From the NCBI RefSeq assembly GCF_018613675.1, contig NZ_JAGGPQ010000016.1, positions 248,001-312,000 on the forward strand: a DNA stretch of 64,000 bases, given 5' to 3'. Positions 42,610 to 51,312 of this stretch are shown here, one piece after another. The DNA is from Arthrobacter sp. ISL-85 (GTDB lineage Bacteria; Actinomycetota; Actinomycetes; Actinomycetales; Micrococcaceae). The position numbers were made by a program, and so were the translations under genes. The notes beneath the pieces are model-generated. The model was not told the DNA's origin and ran no database searches. It was given only the letters and a program-made list of their open reading frames with translations. How positions within the stretch are numbered: position 1 is the first letter of the stretch; the number at the start of each line of letters is the position of its first letter.

Positions 42610-43503
42610 GTGAACCACCAGAAACCCGCGGCCCCCGTTACAGGGGGCGGCGGGTTTTTGCGTATCCGGCTTGATCTTTCGTACGACGGCGGCCCCTTCA
42701 GCGGCTGGGCCCTGCAGCCCGGCCGGCGCACCGTCCAGGGCGTCCTGGAGGAAGCAATCGAGCTTTTGGTCCGGCGCCAGATCCGGGTCACTGTTGCAGG
42801 CAGGACCGACGCCGGCGTGCATGCCCGCGGCCAGGTGGTCCACCTGGACCTCACGGAAGCCGAATGGCTGGGACTGCCGCGCGGGCACGAGCTGGATCCC
42901 GCCGTCGCCATGTTGCGCCGCCTCCGGGGAGCCCTGAGCCGCGTCCTGGGGGACCTGACCGGCGCAGTAGAGGTTGATGACATCGCACTGGCACCTGCCG
43001 GTTTCGACGCACGCTTTTCGGCGCTGTGGCGGCGCTACAGCTACCGGATCGCTGACGGGCCTGCCCTCTGGGATCCACTGGAGCGGTACTTCACGCTGTG
43101 GCACAAGAACCCGCTGGACGTTTCACTGCTCAACCAAGGCGCTTCGCAACTGCTGGGCTTGCAGAACTTCCTGTCCTTCTGCAAGCCGCGCGAAGGAGCC
43201 ACCACCATCCGGGAACTGCAGCGCTTTGAGTTTCGACGCGGCGAGGACGGCGTCATCGTGGCCACCGTCCAGGCCGACGCGTTCTGCCACAACATGGTCC
43301 GCGCGCTGATCGGCTCCGCGCTCTACGTGGGTGAGGGCGTTGTTGAGCCGGGCTGGCTGCACGAGAGGCTGCTGCTGCAGAAGAGGGATGCCAAGTCTGT
43401 CCTCGCGGCCCCACACCCCCTGGTGCTGGAGGAAGTGGCTTATCCCTCAGACAGCGAACTGCTGGCCCGCGCCGAGCAGACCAGGGCTGTCCGCGAGTAC
43501 TAG
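42610..43503 (+). CDS. truA: tRNA pseudouridine synthase A
   Basis: A 297-aa enzyme from GTG 42610, making pseudouridine at tRNA positions 38-40. The catalytic Asp is D67 in AGRTDAGVHARGQV. RIRLDLSYDGGPFSGWALQP and FCHNMVRALIGSALYVGEG complete the fold. Residues 1-16 come from the terminator hairpin, so the start could instead be TTG 42658 (281 aa), where family homology begins. A -10 box just before GTG 42610 favours a leaderless mRNA from that start. Confidence 0.93.
   Translation: MNHQKPAAPVTGGGGFLRIRLDLSYDGGPFSGWALQPGRRTVQGVLEEAIELLVRRQIRVTVAGRTDAGVHARGQVVHLDLTEAEWLGLPRGHELDPAVAMLRRLRGALSRVLGDLTGAVEVDDIALAPAGFDARFSALWRRYSYRIADGPALWDPLERYFTLWHKNPLDVSLLNQGASQLLGLQNFLSFCKPREGATTIRELQRFEFRRGEDGVIVATVQADAFCHNMVRALIGSALYVGEGVVEPGWLHERLLLQKRDAKSVLAAPHPLVLEEVAYPSDSELLARAEQTRAVREY
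42620..42659 (+). terminator. Terminator of rplQ, inside the 5' end of truA
   Basis: AAACCCGC, one mismatch, GCCCCC pairs with GGGGGC, mismatch, GCGGGTTT around GTTACA, followed by TT (a T5 run at 42655-42659). This has full intrinsic-terminator form, yet it lies 10-50 bases after the truA GTG and stays in frame. Confidence 0.75.
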
Positions 43504-43516
43504 TCCCCACCCGCGA

Positions 43517-45184
43517 TTAGAACGACGGAGGGGGACCCTCCGCGGGGAGGGTCACCGTAAACGTGCTGCCCTGGCCCTCGCCGCTCTCGCACCTGATGCT
43601 GCCGCCGTGCCGCTCCACGATCATCCGCGTGATGGAGAGGCCCAGCCCCACCCCAGGAATGGCTGCCTTTTGCGCCGACTCAGTCCGGAAGAAACGGTTG
43701 AAGACGTTTGCCACATCTTCATGGGACATGCCCATCCCCGTGTCTGTGACGCTCAGCCGCACCCACTGCATGTCCGCTTCCGCGCTGATGCTGACCCTGC
43801 CGCCGCCAGGTGAATATTTGATGGCGTTGGACACCAGGTTGTCCAGCACCTGGCCGATCCGCAGCGGGTCCGCGTACGCCCACAGGGGAGAGGGGACGTC
43901 GGCGGCGAACTCCACGTGGGACCGCTGGGCGGAGGCCTGGGCGGAACTGAGGCTGGTCTCCACCAGGCTGGCCAGGTCGGTGCGCTTGGGGTGGACGTTG
44001 AGGGCGGTGGAGGCGGATGCGGTCAGGTCGGCCACCAGGTCCAGCAGCCGCTCCGCGTTGCGCTGGACCACCAGGAGGCGCTGGGCGAGGTTCGGGGGGA
44101 GGCCGCCGGCCTCGTCCAGCACCAGGTCCACGTTGCCAATGATGGAGTTCAGCGGGTTCTTGAACTCGTGCGAGACATTGGAAATCAGTTCCTGGTTTGC
44201 GGCCAGGGACTCCACCCAGCCGGTGACGTCGGTGTAAACCACCACCGCCCCGGTGAGTCGGCCTTCCTCGCTGACCAGCGGACGCGCTGCTGTGGACACG
44301 GCCCGCTGCTCCGGCCCCTCGCCCGCCCACACCAAGTAGTCGGCGAAGGATTCCCCCGCCATGGCCCGGCTGATGGGCCGGCGGTCCACGGGAAGCAGGG
44401 TGCGCCGGTCCTGGCCGAAGATGAGCTGGTGCCCCTGGCCGGGGACGTCCTCGTCAGCGCCCGTGGCACGGCGGAAATTCCGCTGGCGGCTGTTGGACAC
44501 CAGGAAGTGGCCGGAGCGGTCGACGGCGGCAATGCCGACGTCTGTGGCGTCCAGGACGGTTTCGAGCAGCTTTTCACGTTCCCGGCTGGCCGCCAGCAGC
44601 TCCCGGAGCTCGCGGTCCTTCTCCGCCAGTTCGCGCTGCTGCAGCCGCAGGCTCACGCTCGCGAAACGGATTGCCAGTGAAACGGCGAGCATCATGACGG
44701 GGAAGAGGACCACCGTGGTGAGGTCCGAGGCGGTTAGGGCAGGGAAGTCCCCGGCTGCCGAGGGGACCATGATGAAGAACGGCCCCAGGAAGCTGAGCAC
44801 CAGGCTGCTGCGCGCCAGCATGCCGGAGGCGGAGAGCCAGATAACCGGGAAGACCACCAGGACCGCCAGACCCGGCAGGAGCGGTGCCGCTCCATTGCGC
44901 AGGAACCCGATTGCCGCGAAGTCCAGCACCGGAATCAGCAGGTAAAGGCGGTGCGCCAAGCGTTCCCAGGGGACCAGGAAGCAGGCAAGGAACAGTACCC
45001 CGTGAAGGGCAAGGCCGGCCGCATACAGCGGACTATGCATGAGCGAGGGCCAGGCCGACGGGGTGATCGCTGCCATGACAGCCACAAGGACGGTGAGGGG
45101 GAGCTGGCAGAGCGCCACTTGGGCACGGGGTCCCAGCCGGCGGAAGATGCGGCCGGGCCCACGGTGGAACAATGCCTCAGCCAT
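43517..45184 (-). CDS. Sensor histidine kinase with PAS domain
   Basis: A 555-aa protein. Residues ~25-170 have about six hydrophobic segments without a large external domain, so it may sense membrane or internal signals. A helical linker (180-205) leads to a PAS domain (about 205-325). The H-box is SNVSHEFKNPLNSI with H339; N-box NLVSNAIKYS, G1 DTGMGM and G2 GVGLGL are intact, so it should be active. It is convergent with truA and divergent from the response regulator. Pairing with that regulator is inferred from proximity. Confidence 0.92.
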   Translation of the reverse strand: MAEALFHRGPGRIFRRLGPRAQVALCQLPLTVLVAVMAAITPSAWPSLMHSPLYAAGLALHGVLFLACFLVPWERLAHRLYLLIPVLDFAAIGFLRNGAAPLLPGLAVLVVFPVIWLSASGMLARSSLVLSFLGPFFIMVPSAAGDFPALTASDLTTVVLFPVMMLAVSLAIRFASVSLRLQQRELAEKDRELRELLAASREREKLLETVLDATDVGIAAVDRSGHFLVSNSRQRNFRRATGADEDVPGQGHQLIFGQDRRTLLPVDRRPISRAMAGESFADYLVWAGEGPEQRAVSTAARPLVSEEGRLTGAVVVYTDVTGWVESLAANQELISNVSHEFKNPLNSIIGNVDLVLDEAGGLPPNLAQRLLVVQRNAERLLDLVADLTASASTALNVHPKRTDLASLVETSLSSAQASAQRSHVEFAADVPSPLWAYADPLRIGQVLDNLVSNAIKYSPGGGRVSISAEADMQWVRLSVTDTGMGMSHEDVANVFNRFFRTESAQKAAIPGVGLGLSITRMIVERHGGSIRCESGEGQGSTFTVTLPAEGPPPSF

Positions 45185-45432
45185 GTTTCTGACTCGTACC
45201 CCTTCACATTGGATTGCGGGTTCCCAGGGCCACTCATTAGGTTTTCTTACCCCGGCACTACCCTTTCCCGCCCATACTGCACACGTCTTGTCATAATAAT
45301 TGACTTTTCAATTTTTAGGGCAAATACGGATGTCATCAGCAAGGCTTACTAGTAGCGTATAAATGGTTGGAGCGGGAATGGCATTGGCGCTGGGCTGATG
45401 GGGGGCCATCTCCGCCTGGCACAGGGATAGCA
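45185..45432. other. AT-rich divergent promoter region of the two-component genes
   Basis: About 250 bases, clearly AT-richer than the surroundings, between the divergent kinase and regulator. TTGACT (45300-45305) and GTATAAAT (45358-45365) are promoter-like but not at standard spacing to each other. No gene is seen. Confidence 0.4.
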
Positions 45433-46218
45433 ATGGACGATCTTGGTATAGCTGTAGTAATCGAAGATGACGCGGATGTACGCAACCTCCTTGAAGGCGT
45501 ACTGACCCAGGCGGGCTTCGACGTGCATACAGCTGTTGATGGGCGGGCCGGGGTTGAGATGGTCCGCAGCAAGCAGGCCAACGTTGTGACACTCGATATC
45601 GGCCTGCCGGATATAGACGGGTTCGAAGTTTTACGGCGCATCCGGAATTTCAGTAATGCCTACGTGGTGATGCTGACGGGGCGTACGGATGAACCGGACC
45701 TGCTGTCAGCACTTAACGCGGGCGCGGACGACTACATCGCCAAACCCTTCCGGCCGAGGGAACTGCGGGCCCGGGTGGCTGCGATGATGCGCAGGCCGCG
45801 CCACGAAGTGACGGGGCAAGGGCCGTCTCCGGCCCACTGGGGACAGGCTCCGGCTCCTGTGGCCCGGCAGCCGGAACCCGGCGTGCTGCAGCACAACGGG
45901 CTCCTGCTGAACCACCGGACACGCACGGTGGAAATCAAGGGTGAACCGCTGGGACTGACCCGCAGTGAATTCGACCTGCTGCACGTGCTGCTGAAGGGCG
46001 GCGGTGCCGTGTGCACCAGGGCTGACCTGGTGCGGGCCGTACGGGGCGACTTTTATGACCGGGACACGTACATCAGCGAGGCTGACGAGCGGGCGGTGGA
46101 AGTCCATGTGGGCAACCTGCGGCGCAAGCTCAAGGAGGACCAGCTGGCGCCGCGCTGGCTGCAGACGGTCCGCGGGGTGGGGTACCGGCTGGCGCCGCGG
46201 CGGCCCGACGATGCCTGA
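45433..46218 (+). CDS. OmpR/PhoB-type response regulator
   Basis: A 261-aa protein. The receiver (1-115) has acidic residues E11-D12-D13, phospho-accepting D55 in VVTLDIGLPDIDGFEV, T82 and K104 (IAKPF). A Pro-rich linker (118-150) leads to a winged-helix domain with LTRSEFDLLHVLLKGGGAVC and the C-terminal HVGNLRRKLKED. ATG 45433 is chosen since the receiver starts there; the in-frame start at 45367 would add 22 unrelated residues. Partner of the divergent kinase by context; target genes are unknown, the Tad genes being possible. Confidence 0.93.
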   Translation: MDDLGIAVVIEDDADVRNLLEGVLTQAGFDVHTAVDGRAGVEMVRSKQANVVTLDIGLPDIDGFEVLRRIRNFSNAYVVMLTGRTDEPDLLSALNAGADDYIAKPFRPRELRARVAAMMRRPRHEVTGQGPSPAHWGQAPAPVARQPEPGVLQHNGLLLNHRTRTVEIKGEPLGLTRSEFDLLHVLLKGGGAVCTRADLVRAVRGDFYDRDTYISEADERAVEVHVGNLRRKLKEDQLAPRWLQTVRGVGYRLAPRRPDDA

Positions 46219-46221
46219 GCG

Positions 46222-46704
46222 TCAGCCCTTTTCCAGGATGTAGGTTGACTGCAGCTCGGACACCGTCCGTGCCCCGTCCTGGGCCACGCCGGCCATCATG
46301 GCCTGGCCCTGGACAAAGTCGCCCTGCCGGATCAGGTCTTCGAGGAGTTCGGCGAGCCGTGCCAGGCGGACGCCGCCTACCATGGCGGAACTGATCTTCA
46401 GGCTGATGACGGCATCCAGGGCCGAGGCCTCGTCCTCGCTGTCCACAGCTGTTCCCAACCGGGCCAGGCGCAGGTCCCACATGGCGGCGTAGTCACGGGC
46501 GAAGCGCTGTGCCAGTCCGGAACCGGCCAGTTCATCCTCAAGTTCGTCCAGCACTGCTGAATCAATGAGCGGCAAGAGGGCAACCCCTTCCAGTGTGTGG
46601 GCGGCGGCTGCGGCCGGAACGGGGGCGGCAGGCAACGTGACCCAGGTCAGCGGGGAGTCCACAGCGGGGCTCTTTCCGCTGGGACCGGGATCTTGACTCT
46701 GCAT
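46222..46704 (-). CDS. Degenerate Hpt-domain protein
   Basis: A 160-aa protein. After a Pro/Ala-rich stretch, residues ~42-155 look like a four-helix Hpt domain (LLPLIDSAVLDELEDEL and SLKISSAMVGGVRLARLAEL). The canonical H-x-L-K-G-S-S motif reads I100-S-L-K-I-S-S: the phospho-accepting His is Ile and the Gly is Ile. So phosphotransfer is not expected; a scaffold or inhibitor role is possible. It is convergent with the regulator, three bases apart, and lies just before tad cluster 1. Confidence 0.7.
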   Translation of the reverse strand: MQSQDPGPSGKSPAVDSPLTWVTLPAAPVPAAAAAHTLEGVALLPLIDSAVLDELEDELAGSGLAQRFARDYAAMWDLRLARLGTAVDSEDEASALDAVISLKISSAMVGGVRLARLAELLEDLIRQGDFVQGQAMMAGVAQDGARTVSELQSTYILEKG

Positions 46705-46799
46705 TGTTCAAGGCTACTTCCTGGAAATCCGTCGGCGTCCAATTTCTGGTCATTCTGTGTAAACCTTGAGGCAACCTTGCCGCCGCCCTGAGTATCCCT

Positions 46800-47684
46800 T
46801 TATTGCCCGCTGAACGTCGCAATGGCGTTGATCACGGCCGGTCCAAGGATGGCGATGAACAGGACCGGAAAGATGAAGAACAGCAGCGGGAATAGGATCA
46901 TGACGGGCAGCTTCATGGCCTTTTCCTCGGCCCGCTGACGCCGCTTGACGCGCATGACCTTGGCCTGGACGCGCAGGACCCGGCTGATGGCGATCCCGTA
47001 CGTGTCGGCCTGGACAACCGCCTGCACGAAGCTGCGCAGCTCCGGAATATTGGTCCGTTCCGCCAGCGCGATATAGGACTCCCGCCGGCTGCGGCCCACC
47101 TGCATGTCCTGCAGGGTGCGGACCAGTTCCTCAGCAAGCGGGCCCTTGCCGTTTTCGCCCGCCCGGGCCATGGCGCCTTCGAAACCAAGCCCGGCCTCGA
47201 CTGAAATCAGCATCTGGTCCAGCGTGTTGGCCAGTTCCAGCTGCATGGCCTTCTGCCGCTCCTGCCCCTTGCTGTACAGGAGCAGGTCCGGGATGAAGTA
47301 GCCAAGGACCAGGACGAAGAGCCCGGCGAGTTTCATGATCGGGCTGCTGCCCACGGAGGCCAGGTAGCCGCCCAGGGCGACGCCAACCAGGCCGAGACCG
47401 AGCTTTGAGCCCAGGACCTTGCCCAGCGGCATGGAGGCGGGCCGGCCGGCGAGGGAAAGCAGCCGGTCCAGGAATGCCACATACGCCGGCGGAGTGAGGC
47501 GCCGGCCGATGCCTTCCAGCAGGCCCGGCTTGGATGCCGGCGCGGCAGCTATGGCCGGGGCGCCGCGGGACAGCAGGTCGGTGACGGCGACGCGCCCCTG
47601 CTTGTCCACGGTGAGGACGGACCAGGCCAGGCCCGCCAGGGGGAGGCAGACCAGCAGGACGGAGAGGAGGACTATCAGGTTCAT
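46800..47684 (-). CDS. tadC: Tad pilus inner-membrane protein TadC (cluster 1)
   Basis: A 294-aa type II secretion F-domain protein. The core is LANTLDQMLISVEAGLGFEG and ALAERTNIPELRSFVQAVVQ, with hydrophobic segments at both ends. It pairs with TadB as the membrane platform of the Flp pilus motor. Last gene of cluster 1. It is closely similar to TadC of cluster 2 (54086-54970), e.g. both have VKRRQRAEEKAMKLPV. Confidence 0.92.
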   Translation of the reverse strand: MNLIVLLSVLLVCLPLAGLAWSVLTVDKQGRVAVTDLLSRGAPAIAAAPASKPGLLEGIGRRLTPPAYVAFLDRLLSLAGRPASMPLGKVLGSKLGLGLVGVALGGYLASVGSSPIMKLAGLFVLVLGYFIPDLLLYSKGQERQKAMQLELANTLDQMLISVEAGLGFEGAMARAGENGKGPLAEELVRTLQDMQVGRSRRESYIALAERTNIPELRSFVQAVVQADTYGIAISRVLRVQAKVMRVKRRQRAEEKAMKLPVMILFPLLFFIFPVLFIAILGPAVINAIATFSGQ

Positions 47685-47691
47685 GGCAGTC

Positions 47692-48624
47692 TCAGAACTT
47701 CAGGTCGATGATCTTGCGCATCCACAGCGCGCCGATGGTCATGAGGACAAAGGAGGCACCGATCATCACCCAGCCCAGGGGATGGGTGAACATCGCATTC
47801 ATGTAGCTTGGGCTCACGGCCAGCAGCATGGCCACGATGCCGAACGGCATGGCGATGAGGATGTAGGCAGAGAACTTGCCTTCGGCTGCCAGGGCCTTGA
47901 TGTGGCCCTTGATCTCCGCGCGCTCGCGGATGGTCTCGTTCACCTGGTCCAGCACTTCGGCCAGGTTGCCGCCCACTTCGCGGTTTATCTGGATGGCCTG
48001 CGAGATCCAGACGAAGTCCTCGTTCTTCATCCTGTCCGCGGTGTCATTGAGGGCCGCGAGCAGGTCACGACCCAGGCTGGTTTCCGTGATCACCTGCCGC
48101 ATCTCCTCGGACGTTGGCTTCTGTGACTCGGTTGCCGCGGCTTCAATGGCCCGCAGGATGCTGTGACCGGCCCGCAGGCCGCCGGAGAGCAGCTGCAGCG
48201 TGTCGCCAAGCTGGCTGTCGAAGGCGGTGCGTCGCTTGCCAGCGAGGAACCCGAGGACCAGTTTGCCCACGAACGGTGACATCAGGGCGAGCAAAAGTCC
48301 CACGAGGGGGCCCACGGTCACCAGACCCACCAGCATCCCCACGCAGGCGCCGATCCCCACCAGCAGGAAGAATTCGGCCTGGGTGAGCCGCAGGCCCGCG
48401 TTCTCCAGTTCGGGGCGGGAGAAGAGCTTGACGTTCCGGCCGGAGAGGAGGCGTTCGAAAGACCTGACGCCGGAGAGAGCCAGGCGGGACAGCGAGGAGG
48501 GCGGCTCGGGTTCAAACGGACGACGGCGGTCCAGCGGCACCGAGGGGGCGCTCGGCAGGAGCACGGCGACGCCTAGCAGGCAGGTGGCTGCGAGGAGGAT
48601 GACGCTTCCGATGGCGATGATCAT
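47692..48624 (-). CDS. tadB: Tad pilus inner-membrane protein TadB (cluster 1)
   Basis: A 310-aa F-domain membrane protein. LLSGGLRAGHSILRAIEAAA and QINREVGGNLAEVLDQVNET are the T2SSF signature; four hydrophobic segments flank it. ATG 48624 is chosen, as homology starts at MIIAIGSVILLAA; the longer open frame upstream lies in tadA. Spacing to tadA is 10 bases and to tadC 7. Confidence 0.92.
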   Translation of the reverse strand: MIIAIGSVILLAATCLLGVAVLLPSAPSVPLDRRRPFEPEPPSSLSRLALSGVRSFERLLSGRNVKLFSRPELENAGLRLTQAEFFLLVGIGACVGMLVGLVTVGPLVGLLLALMSPFVGKLVLGFLAGKRRTAFDSQLGDTLQLLSGGLRAGHSILRAIEAAATESQKPTSEEMRQVITETSLGRDLLAALNDTADRMKNEDFVWISQAIQINREVGGNLAEVLDQVNETIRERAEIKGHIKALAAEGKFSAYILIAMPFGIVAMLLAVSPSYMNAMFTHPLGWVMIGASFVLMTIGALWMRKIIDLKF

Positions 48625-48634
48625 GGCAGCGTCC

Positions 48635-50119
48635 CTACTTCGCGCCGGGTGACAGCGGTCCGGCGAACACTGCAGGCGATACGTGGATGCCCAGGTCCTC
48701 GAACCGGTCGATGAACCGGGGGCGGATGCCGGTGGCAACAGGCCTTCCCATGAACCGGCCCTGTGCGTCCACCCCTGCCGAGTAGTCGAAGACGAAGGCG
48801 TCCTGGAGGGTGACGATGTCGCCTTCCATGCCCTGCACTTCGGTGACGTGGGTGATGCGGCGGGAGCCGTCGCGCAGCCTGGAGATCTGGACGATCAGGT
48901 TCACGGCGGAGGCGATCTGCTCGCGGATGGCGCGAAGCGGAAGGTCCATGCCTGCCATGAGCACCAGGGTTTCCAGGCGGGCCACGGCGTCGCGGGGAGA
49001 GTTGGAGTGCACGGTGGAAAGGGAGCCGTCGTGGCCGGTATTCATGGCCTGCAGCATGTCCAGCGATTCACCACCGCGGACCTCGCCCACCACGATTCGG
49101 TCGGGCCGCATACGGAGGGAGTTGCGGAGGAGTTCGCGGATGGTGACCTCGCCCTTGCCTTCGGTGTTCGGCGGGCGGCTCTCAAGCCGGACCACGTGCT
49201 GCTGCTGGATCTGCAGTTCCACGGCGTCCTCGATGGTGACGATCCGTTCGTCCGAGGGAAGGAAGGAGGACAGCACGTTGAGCAGCGTGGTCTTGCCCGT
49301 GCCGGTACCGCCGGAGACGATGATGTTGAGCTTGGCCTTGACGCAGGCGTTGAGAAGTTCGGCCATCTCCGGCGTGAGTGTGCCGAAGTCAATGAGGTTG
49401 CGGACCGTCAGGGGGGTCTTGCTGAATTTACGGATGGTCAGCGAGGAGCCGCCCACGGCCAGCGGCGGGATGACCGCGTTGACGCGGGAGCCGTCCTCCA
49501 GGCGCGCGTCCACCAGCGGGGAGGACTCGTCGATGCGCCGGCCCACCTTGGAGACGATGCGTTCGATGACTTTGCGCAGGTGTTCCTCAGAGCTGAACCG
49601 CGACTCGGTGAGCGTCAGCTTGCCCTTGCGTTCCACATAGATTTGGTCCATGCGGTTGACCATGATTTCGGTGACGGCGGGATCGTCCAGCAGGCGCTGG
49701 AGGGGGCCGTAGCCCAGCACATCGTCGGCGACGTCCTGGACCAGACGGGTGCGTTCCTCGGGGGTCAGCGGGACCTGCTCGGCGTCGACGATGCGGGTAA
49801 GTTCCTCCTTGGCGGTGCTCCGCAGTTCCTGTTCGGTGACGGCACCGTCGTTGAAGCGCGTCCCCATCCGCTCGAAAAGCGCTGTGGCCGCCCTGTGCTT
49901 CATGGCTGCGAAGACGTCCACTTTCGGTGCCGTCGGCACCGAGGGGGCGCCGGCGTCGTGCGTTGAGTGCACGACGGCGGCTTGGACGGGAAGGCGCCTA
50001 TCCGTGCTTTCCGCCGGGGACGGTGAAGGCGCGGGTGCCGGACGGGGTGCCTCAAGCAGCGCGGTGCCGGATGCCTGGTTGCGGCCCTGGACCGCGTTGA
50101 TGCGTTCGGAGAGTTTCAT
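48635..50119 (-). CDS. tadA: Tad pilus assembly ATPase TadA/CpaF (cluster 1)
   Basis: A 494-aa secretion ATPase. Residues 25-65 are a Pro/Ala-rich linker; the N-terminal domain follows (about 70-230). Walker A is [10 protein letters not shown] (269-278), and [20 protein letters not shown] carries the Walker B region. It powers pilin assembly at the membrane. ATG 50119 overlaps the tadZ stop by one base (TGATG); the larger open frame upstream is inside tadZ. Much richer in GC than its cluster 2 paralogue. Confidence 0.95.
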   Translation of the reverse strand: MKLSERINAVQGRNQASGTALLEAPRPAPAPSPSPAESTDRRLPVQAAVVHSTHDAGAPSVPTAPKVDVFAAMKHRAATALFERMGTRFNDGAVTEQELRSTAKEELTRIVDAEQVPLTPEERTRLVQDVADDVLGYGPLQRLLDDPAVTEIMVNRMDQIYVERKGKLTLTESRFSSEEHLRKVIERIVSKVGRRIDESSPLVDARLEDGSRVNAVIPPLAVGGSSLTIRKFSKTPLTVRNLIDFGTLTPEMAELLNACVKAKLNIIVSGGTGTGKTTLLNVLSSFLPSDERIVTIEDAVELQIQQQHVVRLESRPPNTEGKGEVTIRELLRNSLRMRPDRIVVGEVRGGESLDMLQAMNTGHDGSLSTVHSNSPRDAVARLETLVLMAGMDLPLRAIREQIASAVNLIVQISRLRDGSRRITHVTEVQGMEGDIVTLQDAFVFDYSAGVDAQGRFMGRPVATGIRPRFIDRFEDLGIHVSPAVFAGPLSPGAK

Positions 50120-51312
50120 CAGATGACGACCCTTCGGTGAAGTTTCCGCTGGGTTTGTGTGCGCCATGCCGGGTTGAAGCGCTCCACGAGCTGGCGGAGG
50201 CTTTTGACAGCGGGGTCCTTTTTTGGTTCCTGGAGGACGGGGATGCCGCGGTTGGTCGACAGTGCCACGGCGCGGGACCGCGGGACGCTGACGTCCACCG
50301 GCGCGCCGATGGTCGATTCGACGTCCTGGACGTTCAGTCCTGCCTTGGAGTCGGCCATGTTGAGGACCACGTGGCGGGATTCGGGCATGATCTCGAGTTG
50401 GCGGAGGACCTCCAGGCCGGAGCGCAGGCCCCGCAGGCTGGGGATGTCCATGGCGCTGACCCAGACAACGTCGGTGCATTGTTCCATGGCGGCGAGACCG
50501 ATTTCCGGCATACCCGGGGCGGTGTCGATGACCACGTACTGGAACTCCTGGGCCAGCTGTTCCAGGAGGTGGCTGACCTGGTCCGGGGTGATGTGGTCCG
50601 CGTCCACGGGGTTGGGTGGGGCGCACAGGGCGTAGATGCCCGCCGGGTGCACGGTGAGGAAGGCCTTGAGGACCAGGGAGTCCTGCGCGGCGGCGGGGGT
50701 GACGGCGTCCGTGACCGTGTGTTCCGGGTTGAGGTAGAGGCCGGAGGCGACGTCGCCGAACTGCAGGTCAAGGTCCACGATGACCACGCTCATGGGCGCG
50801 ATCTGGCCCAGGCCGATGGCGATGTTGGTCGCCAGGGTGGTCTTCCCCACTCCGCCCTTGGGGGAGAACACGCCGATGACCAGGCCCTTGCTGTTTGGTT
50901 CAGCTTGTGTTTCCGGGCTCCGGTGGCGGGTGGCGAAGGATTGGCAGGCGCGTTCAAGCAGCACCCTGATTTCCGCGGCGTCAGCCTGCGGGCTGAGGAT
51001 GTCGCGGATGCCGGCGCGCATGGCGTGCAGCAATGCGGCGGGCTCCACGTCACTGACCAGGACCAGGCTGAGGCCGGGGAGCTGGACGTCGAAGACCTTG
51101 GCGAACCTGAGCGCTTCCTCATAAGGGACGTCCGGGCCGATGATCAGGACCTCGGGCTGCTCCTGGTTGAGGAGGGCGAACAGTTCCGCGGGGCCCGCTG
51201 GGAGGATGTCACTTGCGATGGTTTGGACGCTGCCGCGCAGGCCGTTGGCGACGGCGGCGCGCAGCTTGTGGTCGAACTCGGCGCTGGGGGAGAGGAGGAC
51301 GAAGCGGCTCAC
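50119..51312 (-). CDS. tadZ: Tad pilus localisation ATPase TadZ/CpaE (cluster 1)
   Basis: A 397-aa protein. Residues 1-125 have a receiver-like fold without a phospho-acceptor (EVLIIGPDVP replaces the Asp strand). A MinD/ParA-type ATPase follows with deviant Walker A KGGVGKTT (152-159) and [17 protein letters not shown]. TadZ places the Tad machine in the cell. GTG 51312 overlaps the cpaB stop (GTGA). Confidence 0.92.
   Translation of the reverse strand: MSRFVLLSPSAEFDHKLRAAVANGLRGSVQTIASDILPAGPAELFALLNQEQPEVLIIGPDVPYEEALRFAKVFDVQLPGLSLVLVSDVEPAALLHAMRAGIRDILSPQADAAEIRVLLERACQSFATRHRSPETQAEPNSKGLVIGVFSPKGGVGKTTLATNIAIGLGQIAPMSVVIVDLDLQFGDVASGLYLNPEHTVTDAVTPAAAQDSLVLKAFLTVHPAGIYALCAPPNPVDADHITPDQVSHLLEQLAQEFQYVVIDTAPGMPEIGLAAMEQCTDVVWVSAMDIPSLRGLRSGLEVLRQLEIMPESRHVVLNMADSKAGLNVQDVESTIGAPVDVSVPRSRAVALSTNRGIPVLQEPKKDPAVKSLRQLVERFNPAWRTQTQRKLHRRVVI

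Noticed and set aside
48635..50626. Longer 663-aa version of TadA
   Set aside because: The extra N-terminus lies inside tadZ in another frame; MKLSERINAV at 50119, coupled to the tadZ stop, matches the cluster 2 start [10 protein letters not shown].
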